Source: Roseihalotalea indica (lineage in GTDB: Bacteria > Bacteroidota > Bacteroidia > Cytophagales > Cyclobacteriaceae). Taken from it: a DNA stretch of 64,000 bases. The position numbers were made by a program, and so were the translations under genes. Positions within the stretch are counted from its first letter, which is position 1. The number at the start of each line of letters is the position of its first letter. Below, one piece after another: positions 55,010 to 63,361 of the stretch. Where the stretch lies: the NCBI RefSeq assembly GCF_022458895.1, contig NZ_JAINFL010000001.1:1142807-1206806 (forward strand), given 5' to 3'. A model generated the notes under the pieces. That model saw nothing but the letters and a program-made list of their open reading frames with translations, did not search any database and had not been told where the DNA came from.

Positions 55010-56044
55010 CTATGCTTGTGAGTGCTTTCCAATTTCTACCTTTGCTATCCGGTAATTTTTTGGAAGAATCCGCAAGAGTAGTTTGGCAATAATACTGAAT
55101 AATGCCGAGTTTTTACGGAGAGTAAGTTTAAGAAAATACATTGACAGGGCCCAATAACCTATTGTATAGCGATACTCATTTTCCCACTTTTTTGTATAAC
55201 AAAAACTCCACACCTCTAATCCCCGGTAAATATTCTTAAAATCCAGTACCTGATTGACACTTAATTTGAAAAACATAGATCGTATCTGTTTTAGATGGTG
55301 CTTGTTCAGGGCTCCCTGTGCTTCCAGCATAATGCAGAGTTCCTTATATACGCGAGTCATTAGCTCTAGGCGCTTAGGAGAAGCAACCCGTTGCTGGCTA
55401 ATGGTTTTATCATGTTTTCGGTAGTAGCAATCGGGTGGCAGCTGCATCATTTTCTTATAAGTGGCTCCTTTTATCAGTAAACGAGTATGCAACTCATAAT
55501 CTTGCCAGTAAGGTAGGGCTTCATCAAAACCCCCGGCCTGTAAAAAAAAATGTCTTTGGAAGACAGGACAGCTCGTTTGCCAGGGAGCATCGGTGCGTAA
55601 AAAGCGCGATAGGTCGTCTTCTGTGGTAGCAATATTCCAGAGAGTATTAGTATCTCCCGCTTTATGGTTGAATAGAAGCATTGAAAACACCAAAAAATCG
55701 AAGCCGGGGTTTTGAGCCAATGCGCCAGCTCGTTGCTGAAGGCAGAAGGGAGCTAGTATATCATCAGAATCCAGGAAAATCAGGTAATCACTCTGGGCAT
55801 GGTGAGCACCGATGTTTCGGCAGGTGGGCGCTCCTTTAGGTTCTCGTTGACGGCGCAATAGTTTAATTCTATGGTCTTGCTGGGCCAACTGCTGCACTAA
55901 CTCATAAGAGCCATCGGTAGAACCATCATCAACTACAATAGCTTCCCAGTATTGAAAAGTTTGCGCTTGAAGTGAGTGAAGTGTTTCTTTAACTAAGTCT
56001 ACTCGATTAAAAAGCGGAATAATAACAGCTATGTAAGGTTTCAT
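55010..56044 (-). CDS. Glycosyltransferase family 2
   Basis: A 344-residue GT-A transferase. The opening is YIAVIIPLFNRVDLVKETLHSL, then VVDDGSTDGS and the metal site LIFLDSDDIL. The middle has FLQAGGFDEALPYWQDYELHTRLL. The C-terminal 80 residues are basic and helical and may sit on the membrane. The start codon shares a base with the upstream gene's stop, consistent with translational coupling. Confidence 0.95.
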   Translation of the reverse strand: MKPYIAVIIPLFNRVDLVKETLHSLQAQTFQYWEAIVVDDGSTDGSYELVQQLAQQDHRIKLLRRQREPKGAPTCRNIGAHHAQSDYLIFLDSDDILAPFCLQQRAGALAQNPGFDFLVFSMLLFNHKAGDTNTLWNIATTEDDLSRFLRTDAPWQTSCPVFQRHFFLQAGGFDEALPYWQDYELHTRLLIKGATYKKMMQLPPDCYYRKHDKTISQQRVASPKRLELMTRVYKELCIMLEAQGALNKHHLKQIRSMFFKLSVNQVLDFKNIYRGLEVWSFCYTKKWENEYRYTIGYWALSMYFLKLTLRKNSALFSIIAKLLLRILPKNYRIAKVEIGKHSQA

Positions 56045-57066
56045 TACTGAGATTTTGCGTGCTGCTCCTGCGCAAACATATCAACACTTCCTTTTTCAAC
56101 ATTAAATGGTAGAACTACTTTCTTACACGGTAACTTATCGAGTCTCATTTTAATCATCTCTGGCTCTAGATATAGGTTGTAGTACTCAATTACGTTTGCC
56201 TTCATACGATGAATTTCTGACTCAGGTAATAGCAAAGCTTGTCTAACTACCTCAACCACTTCCTCCATTGTCTGATATGACAAACAGGTTTCGCCATTAA
56301 TCAGAGGAGGGGTAAACATCTCACCGTATTCTGTGATGGGTATGGTGCCAACTGCCATAGCCTCAATAATATTGTGGCTAAAAGGCATAAATACTCCACA
56401 TGGAGCAAGAAAGAAGTCAGCCCTCGATAGTGTATCTAACCAAGAATTACTCGGAATACGAGAGAGAAAGAAAAATTTTTGATTGTTCTTAAGATCATTT
56501 GTCCAGTATTCTGTCTGTTCATTTTTAGCCAGATGCTGTCTTAAGTAAGCGAGCAAAGCCGGGCGAAAATTTTTATGAAAAAGGTCAGTAATATAATGCT
56601 TCCCCTCAGCATATGACTCTTCTTTTGAATTTCCAGCAAAAAGCACTCGCATACTTCGTTCTTGTGAGCGTAAGCCTTCAATTTTTTTATAAATCGAGGT
56701 TTCCTTATAAATAATGGGATGCATCATAAACGGAACCGAGAGAGTGCAGTCTTTTTTATCTTGATTAGTAAAGTAATTGTAATTTACCAGGATGGTAGTA
56801 GGAAAATTCGTCTTTGTTCGGTCGTTGTCTGTAACTAATAATTCATACTTCTTAGGTTTTATTAAACAAATTTTTAATTCCGATAACATCAGTAACCACT
56901 GGCTGTATTGCCCTAAGTTGGCAATAAATGAAAAATGGTGTTGTAAGTAGATATGGTAACCTGCCTTATGAAAAAGAATTATCAGATTGTAAGGATAACG
57001 ACTTCCACTCCGCGTAAGATTCAAGTATGCTACTGGCATATCTGAATGGCGATGCGGTGTGGCCAT
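56044..57066 (-). CDS. GT-B-like glycosyltransferase (exostosin-like)
   Basis: A transferase-like protein of about 340 residues from the ATG at 57066; a TTG at 57150 would add 28. The recognisable part is C-terminal: LSRADFFLAPCGVFMPFSHNIIEAMAVGTIPITEYGEMFTPPLINGETCLSY. This resembles the donor site of exostosin/GT47-like and GT-B enzymes, where the EAMAVG-type motif follows a proline-rich loop. The N-terminal half is unlike the neighbours. The likely function is sugar transfer within the same pathway, but the family is not certain. Confidence 0.65.
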   Translation of the reverse strand: MATPHRHSDMPVAYLNLTRSGSRYPYNLIILFHKAGYHIYLQHHFSFIANLGQYSQWLLMLSELKICLIKPKKYELLVTDNDRTKTNFPTTILVNYNYFTNQDKKDCTLSVPFMMHPIIYKETSIYKKIEGLRSQERSMRVLFAGNSKEESYAEGKHYITDLFHKNFRPALLAYLRQHLAKNEQTEYWTNDLKNNQKFFFLSRIPSNSWLDTLSRADFFLAPCGVFMPFSHNIIEAMAVGTIPITEYGEMFTPPLINGETCLSYQTMEEVVEVVRQALLLPESEIHRMKANVIEYYNLYLEPEMIKMRLDKLPCKKVVLPFNVEKGSVDMFAQEQHAKSQ

Positions 57067-57400
57067 ATAAAGTTTGAGGTGCTGTATGTAAGTAGGGATG
57101 CTTTTCCTCAGACTCAAGACTTTACGAATAAATGTATATATAACAATCAAATCGTAGCTAGCACATTATACTGTTCATAAATAAAAATACATAATACAAA
57201 AGTCCGATTATTGGTAAGTAATATGCGGATTCTTACCCCTCTTAGTAGTACACTCTTCTGATCTGACTAATTATCGTGTCGTTAAATAGAACATCGCTCT
57301 TTTATTAACTCTTAATTGGACATTCATTCACCTATTTTTATTTTAAAAAAGGCAAGCATATAAAGACATCTGATATTAGTAGAGAACAAACTCCCAATAG
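57067..57400. other. Intergenic region, 334 bases, nothing identified
   Basis: AT-rich stretch between two minus-strand transferase genes. The part 57067-57150 may encode an N-terminal extension of the exostosin-like gene if its TTG is the start. I see no hairpin with T-run and no perfect promoter element. Confidence 0.45.
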
Positions 57401-58525
57401 TTACAAACTTAATGCCTTATGGATGAGCTGATCAATTATCGTAATGTGATTGCTCATAGTGTAATTTGCACGAATACGCCTCTGGTTTTTTTCTCCCATC
57501 TCACGTGCCAAGTCAGGGTTAAGGCCTAACGTAATCATACGGGATGCCATACCGTCGATATCTCCTTCATCAACCAGATAACCTGTTTCACCTTCGATTA
57601 TAACATCTTGTATACCTGCATGCCGAGTAGCCACTACCGGCAGTGCTGCTGCACCAGCTTCCAGAATGGCTACTGGGGTGCCTTCGGAATCGCCGTTAGG
57701 AGCTACCACTGAATGCTGAACAAAGCAATACGCTTTGCCAAACAGCGCTACTACTTGCTCATGCGTAGCCGACCCTATAAAAGTAACAGAGTGCTCTATA
57801 TGCAAGTCTTTTACCAGATCTTTACATGGTTCTAAAAGAGGGCCATCACCCGCCATAATCAGATGTGCTTCCGGCACCTGCTGTATCACTTGCTTAAAAG
57901 CCCGGATAGTATTATGAGGTGCTTTTTTATCTACGAACCGTCCAACAGCCACAAAATTAACATCTTCAAAAGAAGGCTTTACCTCATAAAAAGACTCATT
58001 CGGACCATAAGGATTTAAGATAAGCTTTTCAGCAGGTGCTCCTTGGTTTACAAGTTGCTGTTGCATATGATTTGACACGACAATCAGAAATCTGGCATAG
58101 TCAAACATGGCAAGGTATTTTTTCATCCTATTTCGGTTATTAAAGATAGCATAGTTATAAGCATCATATCCGTGAAAATGTACAATCAATGGTAGTTGCA
58201 AATGTTTACAAACTTCATAAATCTCTGATCCTACTACCCCAAATTCAGCTAATACGAGCTGTATTTCTTCTTCACGAAGATATTCTTCAAGTACTGGATT
58301 CTTAAAAAGCCCTTTGTAGGTTTGGTGTAGTTTGACTTTCTGAAAGATCTTGGCCACTTGTTTATTCTCTCGAAGTTGATAATGCCCATCGCTCGAGTCT
58401 GTTGGGAAAAATATCCCGTACAAATGTTTGATGTGAGCATCTAGCAAGTCAATATGGGCCTGAATGAACGTGGCTGAATAAGGAGCTTTTTCGGGTGAGA
58501 TGATGGCAATCTTAACTTTCTTCAT
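57401..58525 (-). CDS. Glycosyltransferase family 4
   Basis: A 374-residue GT-B transferase. It begins VKIAIISPEKAPYSATFIQAHIDLL, includes HFHGYDAYNY, and ends with VAPNGDSEGTPVAILEAGAAALPVVATRHAGIQDVI as the donor site. The SEGTPVAILEA form is characteristic of colanic-acid/EPS transferases of the WcaL/AmsK type. It is flanked by 334-base (57067-57400) and 106-base gaps, the second with a perfect hairpin. Confidence 0.94.
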   Translation of the reverse strand: MKKVKIAIISPEKAPYSATFIQAHIDLLDAHIKHLYGIFFPTDSSDGHYQLRENKQVAKIFQKVKLHQTYKGLFKNPVLEEYLREEEIQLVLAEFGVVGSEIYEVCKHLQLPLIVHFHGYDAYNYAIFNNRNRMKKYLAMFDYARFLIVVSNHMQQQLVNQGAPAEKLILNPYGPNESFYEVKPSFEDVNFVAVGRFVDKKAPHNTIRAFKQVIQQVPEAHLIMAGDGPLLEPCKDLVKDLHIEHSVTFIGSATHEQVVALFGKAYCFVQHSVVAPNGDSEGTPVAILEAGAAALPVVATRHAGIQDVIIEGETGYLVDEGDIDGMASRMITLGLNPDLAREMGEKNQRRIRANYTMSNHITIIDQLIHKALSL

Positions 58526-58562
58526 TCTGTTTACATTACAGTATAGCGTATCTCCTTGACTG

Positions 58563-58592
58563 GACTTCCTAATGCGGTAGCATTAGGAAGTC
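58563..58592. repeat. Perfect 13-bp inverted repeat (hairpin)
   Basis: GACTTCCTAATGC and GCATTAGGAAGTC flank the loop GGTA. It lies in the gap between a GT2 and a GT4 gene of the same transcript. No T-run on either side, so not a standard terminator; it may modulate mRNA stability. Confidence 0.75.
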
Positions 58593-58631
58593 TCATGGTG
58601 CCAAATGGCTGGCAGATATATTTTAATGATA

Positions 58632-59474
58632 TTATTTATGGCTGATGGTTAGGTATCTTGCTTTTATATCATGTAAATGACCTATCACTCTTCGCTTAAT
58701 ATAGTGGATCTTATATTGGAAGAAATATTGTTGATACATTGAGATGCGAAATGATAGTGGAAGTAAGCGTAAGTAATAAAAAAATAGCTTCTCCTTAAAT
58801 GGTCTAGTACCTCCCTTTTTACTCATTTCAACTGTTTTAGCTCCTGGAATCATTCTGTACGTTCCCCAAACCTGGTTAAAGTAAACTATATTTGTTTTGT
58901 CTCTGGCAAGGCGTATAAAGAAATCATAGTCCATAATATAATGCTGGTTTATATCATAGTAACCAATATTATCATGAAGGACACGGTGATAAAAATAAGA
59001 AACCGGGTTGGCTGGGTAAGATTCAGGCTCCCAGAATTGAAGCGTATTTTGAAGGGTAATAGGTTTGGGGGTTCGGACATCCAGCTCTTTTCCCTCGTAG
59101 TCTATCTGACGCAATTTTCCTAAAAGCATAGTAGGCACTTCAAGGTCATGCGACTGTATATAATCAACTACTTGCTGAAGAACATTGTCTTCGTAATAGT
59201 CATCAGCATTTAAAAAACCGATAAATATCCCCTTTGCTAGTTGTATTCCTTTATTCATTGCATCTGATTGGCCGTTGTCTTTTTCACTCACCCATTTTAC
59301 ATGAGGATGCTGAGCGGCAAATGCTTCTATCAGGCTAACAGTGCCATCGGTACTGCCCCCATCTACTACAATATGTTCTACCTCGCTACAGTGCTGATCA
59401 GCCACATTCTGTAGACAGGCATGTATGTATTGAGCATTATTGAATACCGGCGTGATGATAGAAAGGATAGGCAT
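58632..59474 (-). CDS. Glycosyltransferase family 2 (WcaE-like)
   Basis: A 280-residue GT-A transferase. The nucleotide-sugar segment is SIITPVFNNAQYIHACLQNV, then VVDGGSTDGT, WVSEKDNGQSDAMNKGI and the metal motif IGFLNADDYY. The KDNGQSDAMNKG form matches colanic-acid WcaE-like enzymes. The C-terminal part is basic and hydrophobic. Five bases separate it from the GT4 gene stop upstream. Confidence 0.95.
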   Translation of the reverse strand: MPILSIITPVFNNAQYIHACLQNVADQHCSEVEHIVVDGGSTDGTVSLIEAFAAQHPHVKWVSEKDNGQSDAMNKGIQLAKGIFIGFLNADDYYEDNVLQQVVDYIQSHDLEVPTMLLGKLRQIDYEGKELDVRTPKPITLQNTLQFWEPESYPANPVSYFYHRVLHDNIGYYDINQHYIMDYDFFIRLARDKTNIVYFNQVWGTYRMIPGAKTVEMSKKGGTRPFKEKLFFYYLRLLPLSFRISMYQQYFFQYKIHYIKRRVIGHLHDIKARYLTISHK

Positions 59475-59479
59475 TGAGT

Positions 59480-60709
59480 CTAGTAATGGTTCAGTAGTTG
59501 CTGGTATAGTTTTTTATAGGCAGATGCCTGCTGGTCTAGAGAATAGTGCTGCTCAGTAAAATTTCGGATTTTTTCCCGCTCGAAGGTAAAAGATTGCTCT
59601 GTAAATTGAGTAATTGCCCGGTGCAATGACTCGCCTGACAGAATATTGCCTTCTGCCAAAATACCGTTAAAGCCATTTTGAATGATGTCTGGAATGCCGC
59701 CAATCGGGAAAGCAATGATCGGAGTGCCGCAGGCAGTAGCTTCCAGCATCACATTGGGAAAGTTATCTTCTCGGGAAGGAAGCACAAAAACATCACAGGC
59801 ACTGTATAAAAGGGCAATAAGCCGCTCATCGGCGATCCGGCCTAAATTTGTAATATTAGAGAGTTCTTCCATGGCAAGTTGCGCATTACCTACCGTACAA
59901 ATCCAGAGTGAATCATCTATTTCCTTTGAAAATGCCTTTAAGAGCAGGTCAAAACCCTTGCGTTCGTTGCTTAGTGAGTCGCTAATAAACAATAGTATTC
60001 TCTTGTCTTTTGGCAAGTTAAATACGCGGCGGGCAAACGTTTGATCATGCATTTTAAAGATAGAAGTGTCAACTCCATAAGGAATATGATGAATTGGAAA
60101 ATCCTTTAGTAGTATACTTGCTGAGGCCTGTTGATGCATCCAGCGGGAGGGAGTTACTATGGTAAGGTTATTATTCGTGCTGTATGCTTCCTTTTTTACT
60201 AGACGAATTTGTTCATCAAGTGCTTTAAATGATGCTTCATTTTTTTGTTGATCGCCATGATAGTGAAAACCGCCCATAAATGGGTTCATATCATGTAAAG
60301 TCCATACAATAGGCTTAGTACATTTTCTGAAAAAAGAGGGATAATCTAAAAACCTGGGTATCCAGTGCAGATTAATGATATCAGCTTCCTGATATATATC
60401 TAATTGAGTAATGTCAATGCCACTTTCAGGGAAGCTAAAAAACTCATAGTTATGAGGTAGGCTTTTGAGTTTCTCTTTATTCTTTTCCTGTATACTTTTT
60501 TGAAGGCCAAACCTGCTTAGCAACTGGCTTTTTAATGTTTTTTCTTTTGCTGTCACATAGTGACTCTGTGGTACATCATTCGTCTTTTTTTCCTTAAACA
60601 AAAAATTAGAGTCTATGTCTTGCCGGAGCAATCCTTTATGCAGTCTAATTCCTGCAATTGCAGCTCCACCATTATCTTTAGTACTAATGTGTAAAACTTT
60701 AATGTTCAT
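59480..60709 (-). CDS. Glycosyltransferase family 4
   Basis: A transferase of about 409 residues starting at the ATG at 60709; a TTG start adding 11 residues is unlikely. The start MNIKVLHISTKDNGGAAIAG is of the colanic-acid WcaC/WcaL type. The donor site is LPSREDNFPNVMLEATACGTPIIAFPIGGIPDII, with the EDNFPN-x-x-LEA signature. There is a 146-base gap to the unknown gene at 60856. The gap shows no clear signals. Confidence 0.95.
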   Translation of the reverse strand: MNIKVLHISTKDNGGAAIAGIRLHKGLLRQDIDSNFLFKEKKTNDVPQSHYVTAKEKTLKSQLLSRFGLQKSIQEKNKEKLKSLPHNYEFFSFPESGIDITQLDIYQEADIINLHWIPRFLDYPSFFRKCTKPIVWTLHDMNPFMGGFHYHGDQQKNEASFKALDEQIRLVKKEAYSTNNNLTIVTPSRWMHQQASASILLKDFPIHHIPYGVDTSIFKMHDQTFARRVFNLPKDKRILLFISDSLSNERKGFDLLLKAFSKEIDDSLWICTVGNAQLAMEELSNITNLGRIADERLIALLYSACDVFVLPSREDNFPNVMLEATACGTPIIAFPIGGIPDIIQNGFNGILAEGNILSGESLHRAITQFTEQSFTFEREKIRNFTEQHYSLDQQASAYKKLYQQLLNHY

Positions 60710-60855
60710 TTCCTTTTTCCGAAGCTGTTCGGTAAACGCCAATATTTATGAAGTTTTAGCTTTTGGTGAATTGTATAAATTGAGAGTATACAATCAGGCA
60801 GTTATAATGTATTAACTGGGGTTAAAAATCTATACAGATAATAAGTTTATTGCTA

Positions 60856-61905
60856 CTACCTTGGGTTGCCAGAAGCTTTAGATCGATAATATTGTTTTAC
60901 ACCTTCCGGTACAATCTGGCTAAGCATGTGTCGTGTTTTATTAATAGTAGAAGATTTCAACTGATTAAATCTGTCATCTTTCAGAATCTTTCTGGCCTCT
61001 TTTCTTGTCATTTTATATTCTACTCCCAGCTCTTTCTCTGCCCATGCCGTATGTTTTTTCGCTTCTTTAGGGTGGCAAAATAAGAAAGGGAGATCTTCTC
61101 TTATTACATCTTCCTGTAGTAATGGAAAATAAGTTTTAAGTAAACGCGGAAATCTTTTAAAGAAGGGGTCTTCTATATAATCTTCAGGGTTGCGTGGCGG
61201 AAACTCTCCATATATTGAGGTTTTGGTTCCAAAGTAAGTAGAATAAGGCAGGTGTGACCCATACCCATTGGTAGTTACATATTCAAACTGCGAAAATAAA
61301 GCACCTAACCTGGTTAAAGCGTTTTGATCGTAGACGTTACCCCCCTCTATCCAGGGAATGTTGTATTTATCAAACTCATTGATCCAGAAGTTATTCCGTA
61401 TGCAAGCATAGTGAAGACAAACCAATACAAAATCAAACTCTTTTCTTAAGTCGTTAATCAACTTAGCATATTCGTCAAAATCACTTTTCCTCTTGGCTGT
61501 TTCCAATGAGTGCATAGGCATCACCAGCAGACTATTGGGCAAGCGTTTTAGTTCCTGCTCTGGAACTTGCGAATAAATAATAGGTAACCCAACGGCTTGA
61601 ACCATGGGGTAGCCATGTCCTTTTAAAAATTCTTCCTGCTCTCGGTTTGTTACTAAAAATGGTTGATCTTTTTCATTTGCATGGCGGCTAGTTAACACGA
61701 TAGCCGGGTCTACTAAGAGCCTGTCTCTAATCCAACCATGTTGCCATACATGATCCAGTCTGTAATGCTGATTGCTAAGATTAGCATACTCGCATAAATT
61801 TTTTTTAGCCCCGTAATAGTCTGACTCTCGCCTAACATTCCCTATTAGTTGTTGAGTCGGTAGCCTTATACTAAAATCATTAAATGTATGATTAACCCAG
61901 TTCAT
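60856..61905 (-). CDS. Unknown polysaccharide-locus protein, possibly GT-B-like
   Basis: A 349-residue cytoplasmic protein without signal peptide or membrane segments. Distinct stretches are DHVWQHGWIRDRLLVDP (about 52-68), LPNSLLVMPMHS (about 123-134), IPWIEGGNVYDQNALTRLG, and YVTTNGYGSHLPYSTYFGTKTSIYGEFPPRN (about 214-244). Its last 60 residues are basic. The TNGYGSHLPYSTYFG stretch, where a nucleotide-binding loop could lie before a SIYG strand, suggests a GT-B-like fold, as in polysialyltransferase- or capsule-type enzymes, but I do not recognise the family. It lies next to the GT2-cytidylyltransferase fusion, 38 bases away, and may act in the same step. Confidence 0.55.
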   Translation of the reverse strand: MNWVNHTFNDFSIRLPTQQLIGNVRRESDYYGAKKNLCEYANLSNQHYRLDHVWQHGWIRDRLLVDPAIVLTSRHANEKDQPFLVTNREQEEFLKGHGYPMVQAVGLPIIYSQVPEQELKRLPNSLLVMPMHSLETAKRKSDFDEYAKLINDLRKEFDFVLVCLHYACIRNNFWINEFDKYNIPWIEGGNVYDQNALTRLGALFSQFEYVTTNGYGSHLPYSTYFGTKTSIYGEFPPRNPEDYIEDPFFKRFPRLLKTYFPLLQEDVIREDLPFLFCHPKEAKKHTAWAEKELGVEYKMTRKEARKILKDDRFNQLKSSTINKTRHMLSQIVPEGVKQYYRSKASGNPR

Positions 61906-61943
61906 AATTCAGACTTTATATTAGAGCAAATAAGCATAATATG

Positions 61944-63326
61944 CTATGAAGCTTTTACCAACGTATCTACCAAAGTGAAATCTAGCTTGCTAAACACTCC
62001 AAAGGCAGTTTTTTGATCTACTACAATATGGCTTATCTTTCCAGAGGCCAGTTGCTTAGTTTTTTTAAAGTTTTCTAGTGTGGAAACTACTATGCCTCCG
62101 GCGCCTTTGTAAAGGGCTTCTCGCTCTAATTTCGTGAATTTTTCATGATCTAGAATTGGTTTTAATGAGTGCCCGTTATGCTGATAATATGTTTGATTAT
62201 CGGGGCGAACACTTAGTACCGAATCTGAATTAAAGAGCACAAGCGTATTAATAGCATCATCCATAACATCAGGGGCAACAAAGAGGTACTCCAACGATAC
62301 AGACATAATTGCTTCTACCAAAATACCTTCGTCTTCTACAAAGGAGATTGCTTGTTCAAGCGTTTTAATTAGTGACTCGTTAGTTTGCGCAAAAGCTTTG
62401 GGTCTCTTGATGACAAAGGTGTTTTCATACCGATCAACCCACTGTTGGCAATGGTCCAGTATTGCTTGGTCTGATGTAGATATTACAATTGTTTTTATCT
62501 TTTGTGATTGGGCGCAGTCTGCTACTTTGCGCTCCAAAACACTTTGTCCATTTATAACATGTAATGGCCAGTTAATATCACCTATAAAAGTGCTGCGTAC
62601 AGGAATGACAGCTAGGGTATTGAGCGAACGTAAATGCTCATTTACAAACAGCTCTTTTATTTGTTTACGAGTATTAAGTATCTTTTCCTCATTAGTTGTC
62701 AGATTATTACCATGCTGCCGATAAGAAAATAATGGGCGGTTAATGTTTGTAACTTTATGGTGCATGATAAATTTGATCCAGAGATCATACCCATCTTGAC
62801 AGGTAAAGCTTTCATTATATCCACCCAAGGTTTTCAAGAAAGCCAGGCGTATCATAGTACACGCGCCATGAGCGGGCTGGTCATATAGAGAGACTTCTTT
62901 TTCAAAATTATGTCGCTTCTCTTGTCCTGTTCTTGCTCCGTCGGCATCCACATAGTAATAATCAGGGAAAACCAAGCCCAGTTCATCATCATTTTCTAAT
63001 ATGGCACTCATTGCAGCGATGGCTTCAGGTTCTAGAAAATCGTCTGCATCAAGTCGCATTAGATACTTACCTTTTGCCGCTCTCATGGCAATATTGTTGG
63101 TAATATTTAGACCATTATTCTTTTGGTATATAATGCTGACTTGAGAATGGTTTCTATATTCTTCAATAATCTCCTTGGAGTGATCCGTAGAGCCATCATC
63201 AATAATAATGATCTCAAAATCCTGCAAGGTCTGTTGCAGTACGCTGTCAATGGCCTGCTGAATAAAGTTACCGTAGTTGAAGTTGGTGATGTATACGGTC
63301 ACCAACATAGGATATTGCTCAATCAT
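61944..63326 (-). CDS. Fusion: GT2 glycosyltransferase plus degenerate sugar-cytidylyltransferase-like domain
   Basis: A 460-residue two-domain protein. Residues 1-230 form a complete GT2 enzyme: VTVYITNFNYGNFIQQAIDSV, IIIIDDGSTDHS, metal site LMRLDADDFLEP (93-96 DADD), then GYNESFTCQDGYDLWIKFI. From about 236 the chain changes to a domain like CMP-sialic acid/CMP-Kdo synthetases: NTLAVIPVRSTFIGDINWPL, KIKTIVISTSDQAILDH, FVIKRPKAFAQTNESLIKTLEQAI, and NSDSVLSVRP. The nucleotide-binding loop, normally PARGGSKGIPRKN, is PVRSTFIGDIN here, without the glycines and lysines. So the second domain may bind rather than make a nucleotide-sugar. The reading frame is continuous, with no sign of sequence error. 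Confidence 0.8.
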   Translation of the reverse strand: MIEQYPMLVTVYITNFNYGNFIQQAIDSVLQQTLQDFEIIIIDDGSTDHSKEIIEEYRNHSQVSIIYQKNNGLNITNNIAMRAAKGKYLMRLDADDFLEPEAIAAMSAILENDDELGLVFPDYYYVDADGARTGQEKRHNFEKEVSLYDQPAHGACTMIRLAFLKTLGGYNESFTCQDGYDLWIKFIMHHKVTNINRPLFSYRQHGNNLTTNEEKILNTRKQIKELFVNEHLRSLNTLAVIPVRSTFIGDINWPLHVINGQSVLERKVADCAQSQKIKTIVISTSDQAILDHCQQWVDRYENTFVIKRPKAFAQTNESLIKTLEQAISFVEDEGILVEAIMSVSLEYLFVAPDVMDDAINTLVLFNSDSVLSVRPDNQTYYQHNGHSLKPILDHEKFTKLEREALYKGAGGIVVSTLENFKKTKQLASGKISHIVVDQKTAFGVFSKLDFTLVDTLVKAS

Positions 63327-63361
63327 AACTGTTCGTGGTCATCAATCCTGGAAGCTCGCGG

